The notes beneath the pieces were generated by a model that did not search any database, was not told the DNA's origin, and saw only the letters and a program-made list of their open reading frames with translations. The position numbers and the translations under genes are program-made. Of a stretch of 64,000 bases of DNA, positions 22,745-35,876 are shown in pieces. Source of the stretch: Glandiceps talaboti (Eukaryota > Hemichordata > Enteropneusta > Spengelidae); NCBI RefSeq assembly GCF_964340395.1, contig NC_135570.1:7802822-7866821 (forward strand), read 5' to 3'. The stretch's first letter is position 1, and every line of letters starts with the position of its first letter.

Positions 22745-22905
22745 TACCAATGTATGTGGGTACTCAGGGGTATTTGCACTCGTGCTTGCAGTGTTTTCTG
22801 CTGCACTTTCACTTGTTATGCTCAGGAAAGCACTGCCACAGAGAACACTGCAAGCACTTGTACAAATACCCTGAGTATGCCACACTTGCACTCACGTGTC
22901 ATGGG
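22745..22905. mobile_element. Small foldback element
   Basis: ggtactcaggggtatttgca...tgcttgcagtgtt is inverted as aacactgcaagca...tacaaataccctgagtatgcc. A degenerate relative lies at 12220. Confidence 0.75.
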
Positions 22906-23524
22906 GTTCTGTTATAGTCAATATATATATAAATATATAATAAGTTTCTTGTTATTAACCCTACATGGCAAGAAATAATGTTACCTCTCTCTGTTCAGCT
23001 CAAATTCCTATTTTCTATACCTGACTTTTTTTAGAACCTATAAAACCATGATCATGATATTAATAATTTATGCAGATATCCATTTCAACAAAAAGAAATG
23101 ATTATTCTTTTGTATTTGTTTGGAGTGATGAGAGACTTCATTTTGAATTTTATTTGTTGATAGTTTTAACGCTAGTGTTTTAGTAACCATAGCAACAGTC
23201 TGTTTCCATGATGTGACAGCATGCATAGTTACTGCATGTACCTTTCGTTTCATTCAGGACATTGTTCATTTCTTTATGCACCATTTGAGTCTAAGAGATG
23301 CTATATTACTATCCCAGTAGGAATGTTTTGGGCATGAAGATCGGATGCAATCTGAATAAAATCTAGTATTGAATTTAACTTTTGTTCCAATCACAAATAT
23401 GAAAATTTTACCTGAAATTTTCGACTGCACACATCAGTCTTTGTCAACAGATTGACCCACTAGTCAGTACACATTACCTATGGACATGTGAGCCTTAGTG
23501 TAATAAGGGGTCATAGGTCTAATT

Positions 23525-24045
23525 AATATGTGATGTCATGAACTTAGCATAATTTCTTTATTTACCTCTAATTCCTACGTTTATTGTTGTTGATATTTTT
23601 GTTCTGTGAGTGTGTACCTTCTTCCTACACAATACCATAGCAGCTTACATTCAAATCCTGTGTGTTGAGTAAAGTAACCCACTCAACCAATGAGAATGCC
23701 ACTTTTGTCAAAAAGGTATGGGTGCAGTACCTCAGAATACTGTGTTCAAACAGAGTTTGAGTGTAGAGTACAGACACCATTGTTTTGATGGATTTGTACA
23801 TTTTCATCTTCAACCCCTGGAATGTTAACTATAACTTATAAGGTTGATTTTGATTGGCTCTGTGTACGGATGAGATTTGATTATGAATGCCTATGGTATT
23901 GGGGCGATCAGATGTAGGAACAAGGTACTCACTCACTCACTCACTCACTCACAGAGCAACAAAATTGAAAATAAACAACAATAGACAAATGCTATAGAGG
24001 TAAACAAAGAAATTAAGCTGTACTCACGACATCAGATTCTAATCA
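23525..24045. mobile_element. Foldback element, diverged
   Basis: Left arm gatgtcatgaacttagcat...tttctttatttacctct is inverted as agaggtaaacaaagaaatt...acgacatc in the right arm near 23995-24030. A (CACT)n run lies just inside the right arm. Confidence 0.6.
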
Positions 24046-25799
24046 GATTGGATCAGATGGTAATCTGCCTGACGAGAAGGGGATGAATAACGTCCCAATC
24101 TGAAGGTTCAAACACCAATACTAGAATCATGATATTTTCCTGACATGCCAAGTGAATGTTAATTTTGGGGAAATGACATCAATCTTTACAATTACGATTT
24201 TCATTTTATAGATTGACCAAGTATAATTCATAGTATCTTTGTATGAAGATCACAATTTTAATGAAGTACTCCTTTTACCCTTACCTGCCCACCAAGTATT
24301 TATATATTAGATATTACAATCCAATATAATGGCCAGATTTCAAGATGTCTGTTTTAAACCTACACTAGCTGTAATTGGTATATTATGCAATCAAATCAAA
24401 CACCCAAAAATGTATTCGTAGAAAATTGTTAAAATTCCAACAATTAGACATTGTATATGTTAATTAGAGGTCTATTTTATCTATCAGTAGTATAGTAATA
24501 AGTTATAATCGTGATTCATTGGGGTGCTCATTTTTTGGTGCGGACCTAAAATTGATGTATTTGGATTCATTTTACCATATATATGTGTACAGCTACACAA
24601 ATATGTTTACCTACAGGTGATTCAATACTGTTCAAGGTGTATGATATTTCAAGCAAGTCATATCTACCAGTAAACTAGTTTCAAAAAAATGTTCCAGTTG
24701 CAGCTAGTGCAGCTTTAAGGGGATATATGGTAATAATGGACCAATCATATTGGGTAAAAACAATATAAGAATGTAGAACAATAGACTGATTTCAATATAG
24801 CATTTGTAGTCAAACTAGGGAGTTACGTGAAGGTTATGACTCCCTAGCCTAGTCTTGATTTGTATCGCCTGCGAAAGATTGACACTGTTCTCGTAGTGTG
24901 TACACACTCTATACAAATACAAATGATAAATCTATGAATGACAGAAACACTAGACTAGTATCGTATAGCTAAGGATGTAGCTAATTTGAAAAATTGCAGG
25001 TAAAATTAGGGAGACCAATGAATCTGTCCAACAATGGATATATAGTGGTTGATACAAAAAAATTTAAATTCCTAAGAAAGGACCCGGCAAGAAATAGGTT
25101 GTTTTGTTGACTATCTGCACTTATCTACATCCCTGTGTATATGGCCATGAAACGTAGGAAAGGGCAAACGTCCCTGTAATCACTCCAGTACAACTTTTAA
25201 CTGTGTTTACTAACTCATTTTTGTTATTGTAAGACGTAAATTTAAGCCAGAATATAGCAATTTTAGTTGAAAGTCATAGTTGACTGCAGAGAAAGCCATA
25301 ATGCTGCAAGTACACTCAACTGTGAATCATATCTGGCAAAGTGATTATTTTTGTATGAATTTGAGAAGTGGGTGATGACACCGTCACCTTAATAATAAGG
25401 TAATCTGTGGATAATTGGAGTGGTAAACCCTCGCGCTAAGTGAGGTTTTAGATATAATGTACATAGAGACGTCACATACAATAGTCTAACTCTATAGGCG
25501 GTACCTTCAAACAATTTTGTTTGTAATTGAGGGCAACAATCATTTACATACAAATGATGTCATTATGTAAATTAGTTACTGTGTAAGCGATGACATCATA
25601 GTCATTCTTACTCTGTGTCATTGTTAGCTATGCAATACACTATATTGTAATACTTTGTAGGCACACTCCAAACCACAGTAATTACATACATTCACTTTCC
25701 TTTTGAAAATTTTAATCCAGTATTAAGCCCACATGTGCCATGGGCGGAAGATGCAATTTAAGATGTAGCAGTGGGATGTGTGTCTTTTGAGATGTGTCT

Positions 25800-26085
25800 G
25801 TCTGTCTGGATGTCGTTTTGTGTTTGCATGTCTGTTGGTCTATGAAGGTATAAGGGGAGATACCTCCATGGTCAGTCTGTCTGACTGTGTGTAGATGTTT
25901 GTGTTTGTGTCTGTCTGGCAGTTTAGATGTGTATGCATTTCTGTGTCTGTTCTGTCTAGGTGTTTGTGTCTATGTATCTGTTTGTCTGTCTAGAGGTATG
26001 TAGGTATTTGTGTCTGTCAATGTGTAGGTGTTTGTGTCTGTCAGTCAGTCAGTCTGTCTGTCTGTCTGTCTGTCTGTGCCTTGGT
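25800..26085. repeat. TGTC-rich simple repeat
   Basis: Interrupted tgtctg/tgtgtttg repeats end in a clean (TCTG)n run at 26042-26078. Confidence 0.85.
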
Positions 26086-26575
26086 GTATATGTGTTTGTT
26101 TGTGCACAGACAGATCTCAAAACAAAGGGGGGGACTAATGATATCAGCAAGAGTTGTGTCATCTCCCCTCCCCCTCCCCCCAAATAAACCAGTAGTGTGT
26201 TTGTATATATATGTAAATGCTGATTCACACAATGGTGCTTGTAATGTACTATTCGTTCACATTTTTTTTCTTTTTTGCAGTGTATTTTTCACAAAAAATG
26301 TGAATGACAGAATTTTGAAATTTACAATCATGAGAAGCAGGACTATGTTACACAGATATTCCAAAGATTTTAAGAAATTGCGCAAGTTCAAGAACTGACC
26401 AACTAATTTATGCAATCAAATATTTTGAACAGAGGGTAATTTTTCATTGACACCTAATAGATTTAAGTTCTAACCATATACTATGGTGAAACTAACCCTT
26501 TGTACAATATTACTCTCAGGCAAATTATTTTTGACAAGCTAAGACAGAAACTAAAAATATCGTGCCACGTTGACA

Positions 26576-26715
26576 TTAAAGTGGCCATATGGCTGAGGAT
26601 TGGGATCTATTTTGGATTTTTAATTTATAAAACAATTTTATCATGGCTTCCTACTTGAAAAAATCAATATGAAACAACATTGACCAAGTCTGTGATTGTA
26701 ACTCGATACAATTTA
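26576..26715 (+). mobile_element. MITE family A, left-arm copy
   Basis: It runs from aaagtggccatatggctgagg to gtgattgtaactcgataca and then stops before the palindromic centre. Confidence 0.75.
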
Positions 26716-26807
26716 TATAATCTAGTACATGTCATGATGTCTGTCTGTATGTCTGTCTCAGCTTGTTGAAACTAAGGGTGCCACAGTCATATAGGTACCT
26801 TATATAA

Positions 26808-26846
26808 AAGGGACGATCGCAAAACATCACACAAGCTCAATAAATA
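26808..26846 (+). mobile_element. Terminal-repeat remnant of foldback family C
   Basis: gggacgatcgcaaaacatc then acacaagctcaataa matches the terminal repeats of the element at 57884-58268. Confidence 0.5.
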
Positions 26847-27173
26847 AATGAGTGGGTGTTAGATATAGATATTAAAATATAAAGCTAGTTGACACAATTC
26901 AAACATCAAATATTCATGAAATATGTTCAAATTATTTGATGTAACTAACATAGGTAGGGTAGTTAACAGAATGACTAAAATAGTCAGTTTACATTTATTG
27001 TATATATATCCAGACTTTTATAAATACGATTAATAATTTGTATATTTTTTGTTTGTGAAAGAAATAAAGTGATTTATGTGAAGGGACAAAATGGTGTTTG
27101 TATATTGTTTTGAGTATTCCATCTGTCTCTGATTTTATATAATCCGCTGACCACATCTATCTATCTATGCAGT

Positions 27174-27270
27174 GTGGGCGGGTGGGTGGGTGGGTGGGTG
27201 AATGGACGGGTGGGTGGGTGGGTTTGTGGATCATGGATGGATAAATGGATGGACGAACAGACAGACAGTT
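27174..27270. repeat. GGTG / GGAT simple repeat
   Basis: A (GGTG)n tract followed by degenerate ggatggat and gacaga units. Confidence 0.85.
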
Positions 27271-27837
27271 CATACTTGTATTCATTGTCATAAACCACAG
27301 CCACTTTTACGCACCAAGACTGCCAATTTTGCAGTGTTGCCAAAGAAATAACAGTTCTGGTTTGCGTGAATGACTTGTATTGCAGGTGTGACGGATTATT
27401 GACTTCGATGATAATTTCACTCCATCATTATGTGATGGGACTAGAATAAAGTACAGTTATCTGGTAAGATTGTATCTCTTTGAAGAAAGGTGATACTATC
27501 ACACTTTTCAATTACATCTGACTGAAATGTGTGTTTTCTATTCATACCTTTTACTGTTGGATAAAGGTAGTTGTATACCTCATAGGAAAAGGTCTGTGCA
27601 AAGAATAACAGAGGATGAAAATGGCATTTTGAGAGAAAATGACTATTTTGTCTCTAGGTCCTCCATTGATTCATGATGTTTACCCATACCCCACCCTTTA
27701 GCGAGATTTAGTGGGGAACAATAAACTTACAAAAAATGCCGTTGGGCGCTTTTCAGGAATTTTTCATTTTTAGCACAACTGTGTACACTGAGGTAGTTTA
27801 GTAGTGCCATAGGCATGGTGTGGTGTGTGTGTGTATG

Positions 27838-27848
27838 AATGTAGTATG

Positions 27849-27879
<31 letters not shown>

Positions 27880-28205
27880 AAATATGTATGTGTGTGTGTA
27901 TGTATGTATGTAATAATCATGTTAGTTTGTATATAGCACTTTCCCACTTTGTGCTCAAAGCCCTTTACAATTATTACCCCTGGCATGGATCTATAGTGGC
28001 ACAGCGGTCCTATATACATCCTCAACTCCCTGGGGAGCATACAATCCACTGTAGCCGCTATAAGCACATAGGATAAAGTATTCACATTGCAACCTCTATC
28101 CTACCAGGTCCCCATTATACAGCTGGGTTGACTAATGCACAGTCATGGTTCAAATCTTGCCCCAGGACTTTAGCCACTCAGTGACAGCAATGATTGCATT
28201 TTGAC
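27838..28205 (-). mobile_element. SINE, reverse copy, with AT/GT microsatellite
   Basis: Reverse of the element at 13190: it reads gtggctaaagtcctggggca, then attgtaaagggctttgagc and gggaaagtgctatataca, a Deu-like end. Its tail abuts (AT)n(GT)n and GTAT repeats at 27848-27912. The tRNA head is mostly lost. Confidence 0.65.
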
Positions 28206-28907
28206 ACAACTGGCCCTAGCAATCATGGCCACGCCCTTAGCAACATTGAAATGATGCTGCATATTACAAAGATAACAACAGGGATAGGTAGGTAAGTGAA
28301 TAAGGAATAAAAAAATGTATGTAAATATACCTAGGAACAAGACCATGCCCATAGCAACAGCCAATTACAGTTGTGCTACAACACCATTGGCGCTACCTGA
28401 TAACTAGCTTCACTCAAGCTCCACTTCGGTTCCTCTTTGAACCTATAATCTGTTCGTGACATACTTCACTTGAGAATGGCTGTGATCGCATTGGCTATTT
28501 CCCTTCCCCTTTCAGCCTTGGGCTGTTCGCAACACAATTGATATATGACAAAGTTGTAGGATGTATACAGTGTACGTGTATTGTCTCATATAGCTGTATA
28601 CTTACAACTTTGACAATGAGTTGACTGTTTTGAAAAAAAAAGACATATCAAAGAAAAATATGTTAACTCATGCATGACATATATGTTGAGTGCCCCTGAA
28701 ATATGCCACAGAAATAGTTCCATCTGAGTCTAGTCCGTTACTATGGCAACATAGATAAACAAATTCCTACTACATAGGACATCAAGAAATGATAACATTT
28801 GATAGATATTGTGCCTTTAAATTTATCTAGATTCCCCCAAAAAAGTGTTTGATTACTAAAGCAAATGCTATATGTTTACATTATGTTACAGGAATATTTT
28901 CTTATAC

Positions 28908-28985
28908 GGCGCCGTCCAAGACGCACCACCAAGAGGCAGTGTCGTAGAAGAAATGGCAGCTCTAGTTTGCGAGACTGGGTATATT
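28908..28985 (+). repeat. Dispersed repeat, copy 1 (tacggcgccgtcc)
   Basis: tacggcgccgtccaagacgc...cagtgtcgtagaagaaat...agtttgcgaga recurs with few changes at 53315-53395; a shorter piece lies at 59350. Confidence 0.6.
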
Positions 28986-29479
28986 TCGGCCAGTAAAGTT
29001 TTTTTTTTTTTAATTTGAAGTTAGTTAAAATTGATTATAATGTACCACAGATTTATATGTCGTGCTACAGGAAAATATTAACTCAATCTTGCAAGAATTA
29101 AGGGACACTTTTTTTCGGTTACGTGAGCACCCAGCGGTGTTAAGAGAAGTCGGCCATTTACGAACTTAGCTGGTATATACTAGAGAACTCGGCAAGTTCA
29201 GTGAAAGTACTACAATGTGAATATGGTATTCAGTTTAATAAGCTCAATATAAATGCAACAATGGACAGACTTTTACAGATAACTATTGCCATGATGCAGT
29301 ATCAAGGCGTGTGTAGCATCGTCACAGCAGCTCGGGCCTCTATCACGTGACCATTGTAAATGTCAATCATAGTACTCGACTCCCCTACAAAAAAACTTTG
29401 AGCGGGTTTCACAAAAACTGTTTGTGATGATATCACAAAAGACCGTCCGCGGTATGTCTATCAGGATATGATAGGAAAG

Positions 29480-29695
29480 GGCCATTCACACCTGATTGGC
29501 TAGTGTCGATTGCCTGCCTAATTTGTGAATTGATTAAGTTACCTGATTGGTTGGTGTCAATTGCCTGACTAATTTATGAATTAATTAAGTGATCTGATTG
29601 GTTGGTGTAAATTGGATGACTTGTTTGTGAATTAATGAGCTACTCAATTAATTGGTGTGAATTGCTCGACTTGTTTGTGATTTGTTTGTGTGACG
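29480..29695 (+). repeat. ~57-bp tandem repeat, four degenerate units
   Basis: Units of ctgattggttggtgt-aattg followed by cctgactaatttgtgaatta recur with decreasing identity. Confidence 0.8.
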
Positions 29696-32522
29696 AGACA
29701 AAAATGTTGAGAAAAACAGTCCCTTTTGATCTTTTTTGTACAAAGTAAACGCTATTGTTATAGTACCATCACAGACGGTATTGAGTAGTTTTGTCAGTGA
29801 TGGAGGAGACCATTGTTTATGAAGAAACAATTATATCAACAACTGTTGCAAGAACTGTTTATTTAAAACCAACATAGATACTGGTAGAATGTTATTCACA
29901 GTGTGTAGACACATAGGGGCTTGTAATATTCCATAGATTGTTGTTTCCAACCTTTAGACTATATATTCCTACCTGTAAGGAGAAAAGAGATATTTCTACG
30001 TAGTATAGAGATTGATACGTTTGTAGCAGCAAGATTAGTACGATGTTTTCCTAAGAAAACGGCAATCTAAACAGTAATACATGCCCCTGTGTGTAGACAT
30101 ATACAGTGCACTAGTGGAGGGGATGTTTATGATGTTGTAACAGTTCAGTGAGAAGGGTTGTAATCTTGTGGTCTAATCAATCACTGAGTTGTAACAGTTC
30201 AGTGAGAAGGGTTGTATTTAGACTGTGCGAAGTCATAGTGTAGTACGACCCGTAGTAGCGATGAATGATAGGATATACAGTGTGCAATTGCAACTCTAAA
30301 TTTATATATACACGCTGTAAAAAAAACGATGTTCAACCGTTATTACTTCTTGTTCGTATTTATCTTGTTCGTATTTAGTAAATTATTGAAAAAAGGGCTA
30401 TGCATGGGCATGGAAAACGACATTCATAATGACCGGATACTACTGTTGTTATGTTCCATTATGCATTAGTGATACAGCCATGGTTCTAAACAAGTTTACA
30501 GATCTTAATGAGATCAAATTAATCCAATTCAAAAACTTTGTCTTTTCAATTCGCTTTTAGGTCTACTACAACCAGTGTTTGGACAATCGTGTAAAAGTGA
30601 TTCTACATAACGTGCGAGTTCTCACTTTAAACATTCGCCATCCATGTGCATTTATAGCTTTATCGTGTTATTTTCGATCAAAATCACGATTCTACATGTA
30701 AACATTAATTCTCACATATTTGTCAGTCTTTCTCAACACCAACAGTAGCAATGAGATAGTTTTCATCATACAGTCAACGTATTATCAATGTGATGACGTA
30801 TCATCATCACTCGCCAGTAATTAGATGCATCATGTTCTCACTACAACAAAGTGACGAAAACATGCTATAATGATGAATTACAAATCCGGCTGACGTAATA
30901 CCTTTAGTCTCCTTTTAATAAACGGTTCAATAGGACCAGCTCTGTTTAATTAACGTGTTAATCAGACTACAATTACCGCTATTGTTACTCAAGAGGTTTC
31001 TTTCTTCAGAGAGTTTGCTTTGTAATGGCCGCCATTTACATCATATTAATAATTTGCGTTTGACAATTGGTAGTAGCTACGAACATATCACGTGTTGTTT
31101 TACACAGAACATGGAGGTAGAAAAGTCCTTCCTAACCCCATGCACAGAATGACTATCTCCGTTACTTACAACTGTTACAAATGCGGCTGGTTCAAGCAAT
31201 TCGAGATTGTTTTGTAAAAAACAGACAACACTTTTGTAAGCATGTCAAGCGTAACTGATGTTTGAAACATTAAGAGAGTTTGTAGTCGATCTGCAAATGG
31301 TTCGTTAATTGCTTGGGCGGATTCGACACACATAATTGCCCCACTCATAAATTACACACCAAGCTGCTCTAATTACGTCCGCTGTCAAAAGGGAAATGTA
31401 TACTTAGTTCAAGTGACCAAATAAAATGAAAACCCACAAATCGTAACTTAGAGAAAGTAGAGAGAGAGCATTAACTGGGGGGACGCAGGAAGATACCACC
31501 GTAGTGTGTGGGCCACACATATTAAAATGCATGACATGACGCACGGTGTGGATTTCTTGTCATGGCGATATTCACCGTGCTATTTGACTCGGCTTATAGC
31601 ATTCCATCGTTGGAATCATGGATAACTTTAATTATTAGCAGTGTGAATGAAATACACAAACAATCCCCAAGTCAACATCGCTTTGACGTGGATCTTACCG
31701 AACACATAGCTGTGTATTACATTGTTTGCGTAATTCCAGTAGCTTCGAAGATAAGAGCGTTGACACTAGAATACCGTCAGACTCATCTCGTCATTAAAAT
31801 TATGATGACTACTGAAGTAGTGACTCAGATGATGAAAGACGTTAACATCTGCAACGTGATAATTTACGGATGGATGAATAAGGTCAGTTTTTGGCGCATT
31901 TCACAGTAGTCGGTGATACCGCTTCAAGGTACAAGAGAGCGCACATTGACACACAACAAAAGGGTGCCAAAACTTAGGAGCATTCTTATGCAGTGTGTTA
32001 ATACAGTTGTCACTCGGTGTTCGCCGACGATCGTTTTCTGCCTCATTTAGCCAATAACTTGTGGTCTTTAGGGAAAGGCGGCATCTTTTATCTTTCTGCT
32101 GTTTGAACTTGTTGCTTCACTCTCATTGGTTCTTCCTTGCAAACACCCCTTTTGTTTGAGGATTTCTTCATCCCACATCGTTAATCTAGATGTGGTAAAA
32201 AGCGCGGTGTGTGTAAAGTGTGTATTAAGGAGCAAACTCGCATTCATTCACCAGTTGCCCAAGTGTGTGTTGTACTGACTGACACAGTGGTTGCAAGTCG
32301 TCGTCTTCTGGAGTATAACGTCATCTCAGCATGCTTTCCAAACTATCTTCTCTGTTATGTTTCATGGCGATCCAGGCACAGTATGTGGTCCACTCTTGGT
32401 AGGTATACGTGTTAGAACTCCATATCTGTTTATGACGTTCCTATTATTATGTCTTACCTTGTCGTCAATTTACAGTCGTTCATAGAATTAAACAAACACT
32501 TTTTTTTTCTTTTACACCGCAG

Positions 32523-32553
32523 GTCGTTAAACAACTTGATGAGCGGCCCTCAG
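32523..32553 (+). other. Possible noncoding 5' exon of Wnt8
   Basis: A 31-base segment lies between a strong pyrimidine tract with acceptor (tttttttttcttttacaccgcag) split at 32522 and a consensus donor CAG|gtatgt. It sits 850 bases before the Wnt8 start codon. It could be a 5' UTR exon or chance; there is no coding evidence. Confidence 0.2.
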
Positions 32554-33403
32554 GTATGTCATTTCAATGTAATTGAGCTAAAGCTTAGCTATTAGTATTG
32601 ACATTTTGATCCATAGCTTACGGTATGACGTATACATCTAAAAGTTTGCTATACAGATTACGATCTTGTTAATTTCACGAGTACCTGTATGTCGGATTAC
32701 GATAGTGTACATTTCAAGAGTTCCTCTATTTCGAGTGGTTCCGCCTTTGTTACGTTTCCGTTCTGTCGTCAATACGAGTGAAAGTATTAACATTGAAACG
32801 GACAACCACAAACGTATGCAAAGTTTTCCGTCCACAAACAGTGAACATTCCCGTGGGTAAGAAAAAAACTTTTGTCTACACGGAGTAATAAACTCCCGGT
32901 TGCATTGATTCGATGTACAGGCTATAAAACACCAAGTAATGTTTGTCGGTATCGTTGTCTCATCTTCTAGAATCTACCTCGGTGTTAATAAAAGCTAATA
33001 ATGTCAGAGTGGGTAGGCCATTAGTTCATTTCAAGCCCCGGAATTTAATATTACATTTTTTACTTCTCCAATGTCAGTGACTCGATTTGCTAAACATGCC
33101 CTGAGCGTATTAGGTCACAGACTTTATCACGAGTTATTTGTTGTACGGACACCACAATGATTAGTGTCAGGAACTGTCCGCTATTTCATCAACCTTATAA
33201 TGCCCCCAATCTTAATCGCTAAACCGTCACTGGTAGGCATAAATCGAATCTCGTCATGTTTTTAAGTCACACACTGTATACAGTATCTTCACTGACCCTG
33301 GATGTTTTTCTCACGGCAAGGCAAATTCCGAACCGGAGCGTCTTTATTTGAATCACTTTCGCTTGACTTATTTTCTGAAGGAAGAATCTATTTGTTGAGT
33401 ATT

Positions 33404-33514
33404 ATGTTTGTCTTCTGGTTCAGCTGCATTGTATTGGGACAGACATGCAACAAGATAATGTTGGAAAGAAGTGATATAGCTTGGGGTCCATGGACCAGAA
33501 CTAATCAATCGGAG
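33404..33514 (+). CDS. Wnt8: Wnt8 exon 1 (signal peptide)
   Basis: It encodes the signal peptide and a short N-terminal segment ending NQSE, phase 0. No GT donor fits. The GC donor in GAG|gcaagt joins in frame to the next exon and restores a Wnt8-like [10 protein letters not shown]. Confidence 0.75.
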
Positions 33515-35841
33515 GCAAGTCACCAAGCTTTCCTTTGGTGTCATTTTGCTTGCTGTGTAGCTCCACCCGCCCGCCTTCAACTTTTTTATTCGGCTGAACG
33601 AATCTTTAATATGTGCTTTAAAGCTAATTTCCTTACAGTTGACTTTTTCCCTTGTGTGGCTCGGTCCTATGATTGTTCACCTACCGTTTGACACATGTAT
33701 TCACATGAAAGGTGAAGTTTTTTGTTATAACGCCTGCATACCATGACTCGTGTTGTAATGTGTTCTCTTTGGTTTGTGACATCCACGTGTTTTGTACTAA
33801 AATATAGGGGTGTGTAGCACTTACAATATAGTCATTCCAAACTTTTTTCTCTAAGAACTTTTCTTCAGATGATTGTGAGCTCAAATTTGTCAGTGAATTT
33901 GTAAACCGTCTTGGCTGTTTCCTCTATCACAATTCAATAGAGTGTTATGCCGTTAGTGTTTAGTAAGTTGGTCCACAAAGCTTCTGGTAAAGGGGTGTGC
34001 CGGGTATGTGATAGTACGTATCTACAGTGTTAGCATTTCCTGTTGACTATTGAGTAGGTAATAGCTAGCTAATCAGATCACTATCAAAAGCTGGAATAGT
34101 GAATAGATAGAAAGTGCTTCCTAAGAAGGCATATTTGGCCAGATACTTCTCCCACACCATTGTCTTTTGTTTCGACTGCAGTAGCGTATTATCGTACCGT
34201 GTGGTCCACAGATCACCGTTTTCTGTCTGGACATTGTCAGTCGATAGACCTACTTATGGGTTTGATCAGTTTGTATGTAATCACTCATGAAGCTGCTTTT
34301 TCGTACCTTTTTGGTCCTTTAAAAAAAAAATATCAAATGCTCCTTCCGATTGACTAAATTGTTAATCCCATGTACTCATCGTGATATCATAAAGATACCT
34401 TTGTGTATCTCCGTGTTTATACTATAATATGTATAACTGCCTGTTGTTGTCCGTATGTAAACACCGATGAACCGAGTGCGGACCGGTTGACTAGTTTATC
34501 AACATGTTTTGTTTTCACTTGTTTGTCAAACATGTCTGACATATCCGTGTATATAGCAACTACAGTCAATAATAAATGTTGGAAATCTTTGGTGTTGATC
34601 ATATTTTTTGCAAGTAATATACGTCACGTGACACCTCAAATATGAATACCAAAAAAGTCAATCTCTTTTTTGTATAAAGGGAACTGTCAATAGTCAAACC
34701 GCGTTAAGTCAAAAGGGACGTTTTCAATACCAATAGCACAAGGCTTTGTTTACTCTGAGTGTACGACCACTACGTTGGTTTGGCCACAGACAAGAAATAC
34801 ATTCTTCCTTGTCTGTGTTTAGCTTTGTCTTCTACCAATACTATCAATAGCTTGATTATCTGTATTATTGAAACTTTCTGGAGCACAAAACATTGATGTT
34901 GAAGAGTTTTATCTTCGTCGCAATTCTGGCATTTTTCATTTGCAAATATGGACGAAGAAGGTTTAATACTACTGTGTCTATGGAAATATTTCGTCGATTC
35001 CACGGAAAAGTCAACGAGACGAAAGTATGGAGAGATTGCGATTAATTTCACCAGGGATATTATGTTTACTGCTCCGATATATCTGTCAACAATAATAACT
35101 GACAGCGGAACAAGAAAGATAGACTACTGTTAATTTTTTTTGCAACTCCCAGTGATATGTGTAACATTAGTATACATGCTGTCTTGTTATCACTATCAGT
35201 TTTATACCGTGTTTCAGTGCATACATGTGTTATTCCAATCCTGTAATTTGTGACCAGGGGACCCCCATCCCTCACATCCTTCGGTTTGTTTCCATGGAAA
35301 TTGATCTATTTGGTCTTCTAAGTACGAACACTGCGTCTGTTAAAAAGGGAAAAATAGCGGACTTTTTCTGACACCGAGGTCCATCCTGTTTTAGTCCAAT
35401 GTTAGCATGTAAGGTCACATTCGAAACACCACTCCGCAAGTGGAAACCCACCTGGGCCATATGAGTTTAGGTCTACGATTTTGTCATTGTTTGTGTCTAG
35501 TGACACCAAGTATAATTTTTTTCACGTCATTTTGGTTTTAAATCTAAAATGTTGTTTCTTATCTATTACAGGCAGGTTTAACAGACACCCGGAGTGTAAT
35601 AGCTGGAGTACAGCATGGAATGGAAGAGTGTCATCACCAGTTTTTATGGGATCGTTGGCGTTGTCCTGTAGATCCCAATTCACTGCCTATTTTCAACCAG
35701 AATGCCTTACCGAGTGGTGAGTAAAAGTGTTTGTTTTCACTAAATTAGACGTTGCCGATGTGATGACAGATGTACTTAGTCTGTAACAACTGTTACTAGT
35801 TAAGCTACAAACTATGCTGTTGGGTAATCTAATGCAAATAC

Positions 35842-35876
<35 letters not shown>

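Larger units (their letters stand above)
20711..33403. other. Intergenic region, cadherin to Wnt8
   Basis: I find no supported coding exon here; the open frames are short, lack family motifs and mostly lie in repeats. Listed separately are the foldback elements, a SINE and microsatellites. The stretches 22.1-22.6, 24.1-25.8 and 30.2-32.4 kb hold nothing I recognise. Confidence 0.6.

Noticed and set aside
31562-31909. 115-codon frame upstream of Wnt8
   Set aside because: No family motif, signal peptide or clear splice sites; the length is plausible by chance.
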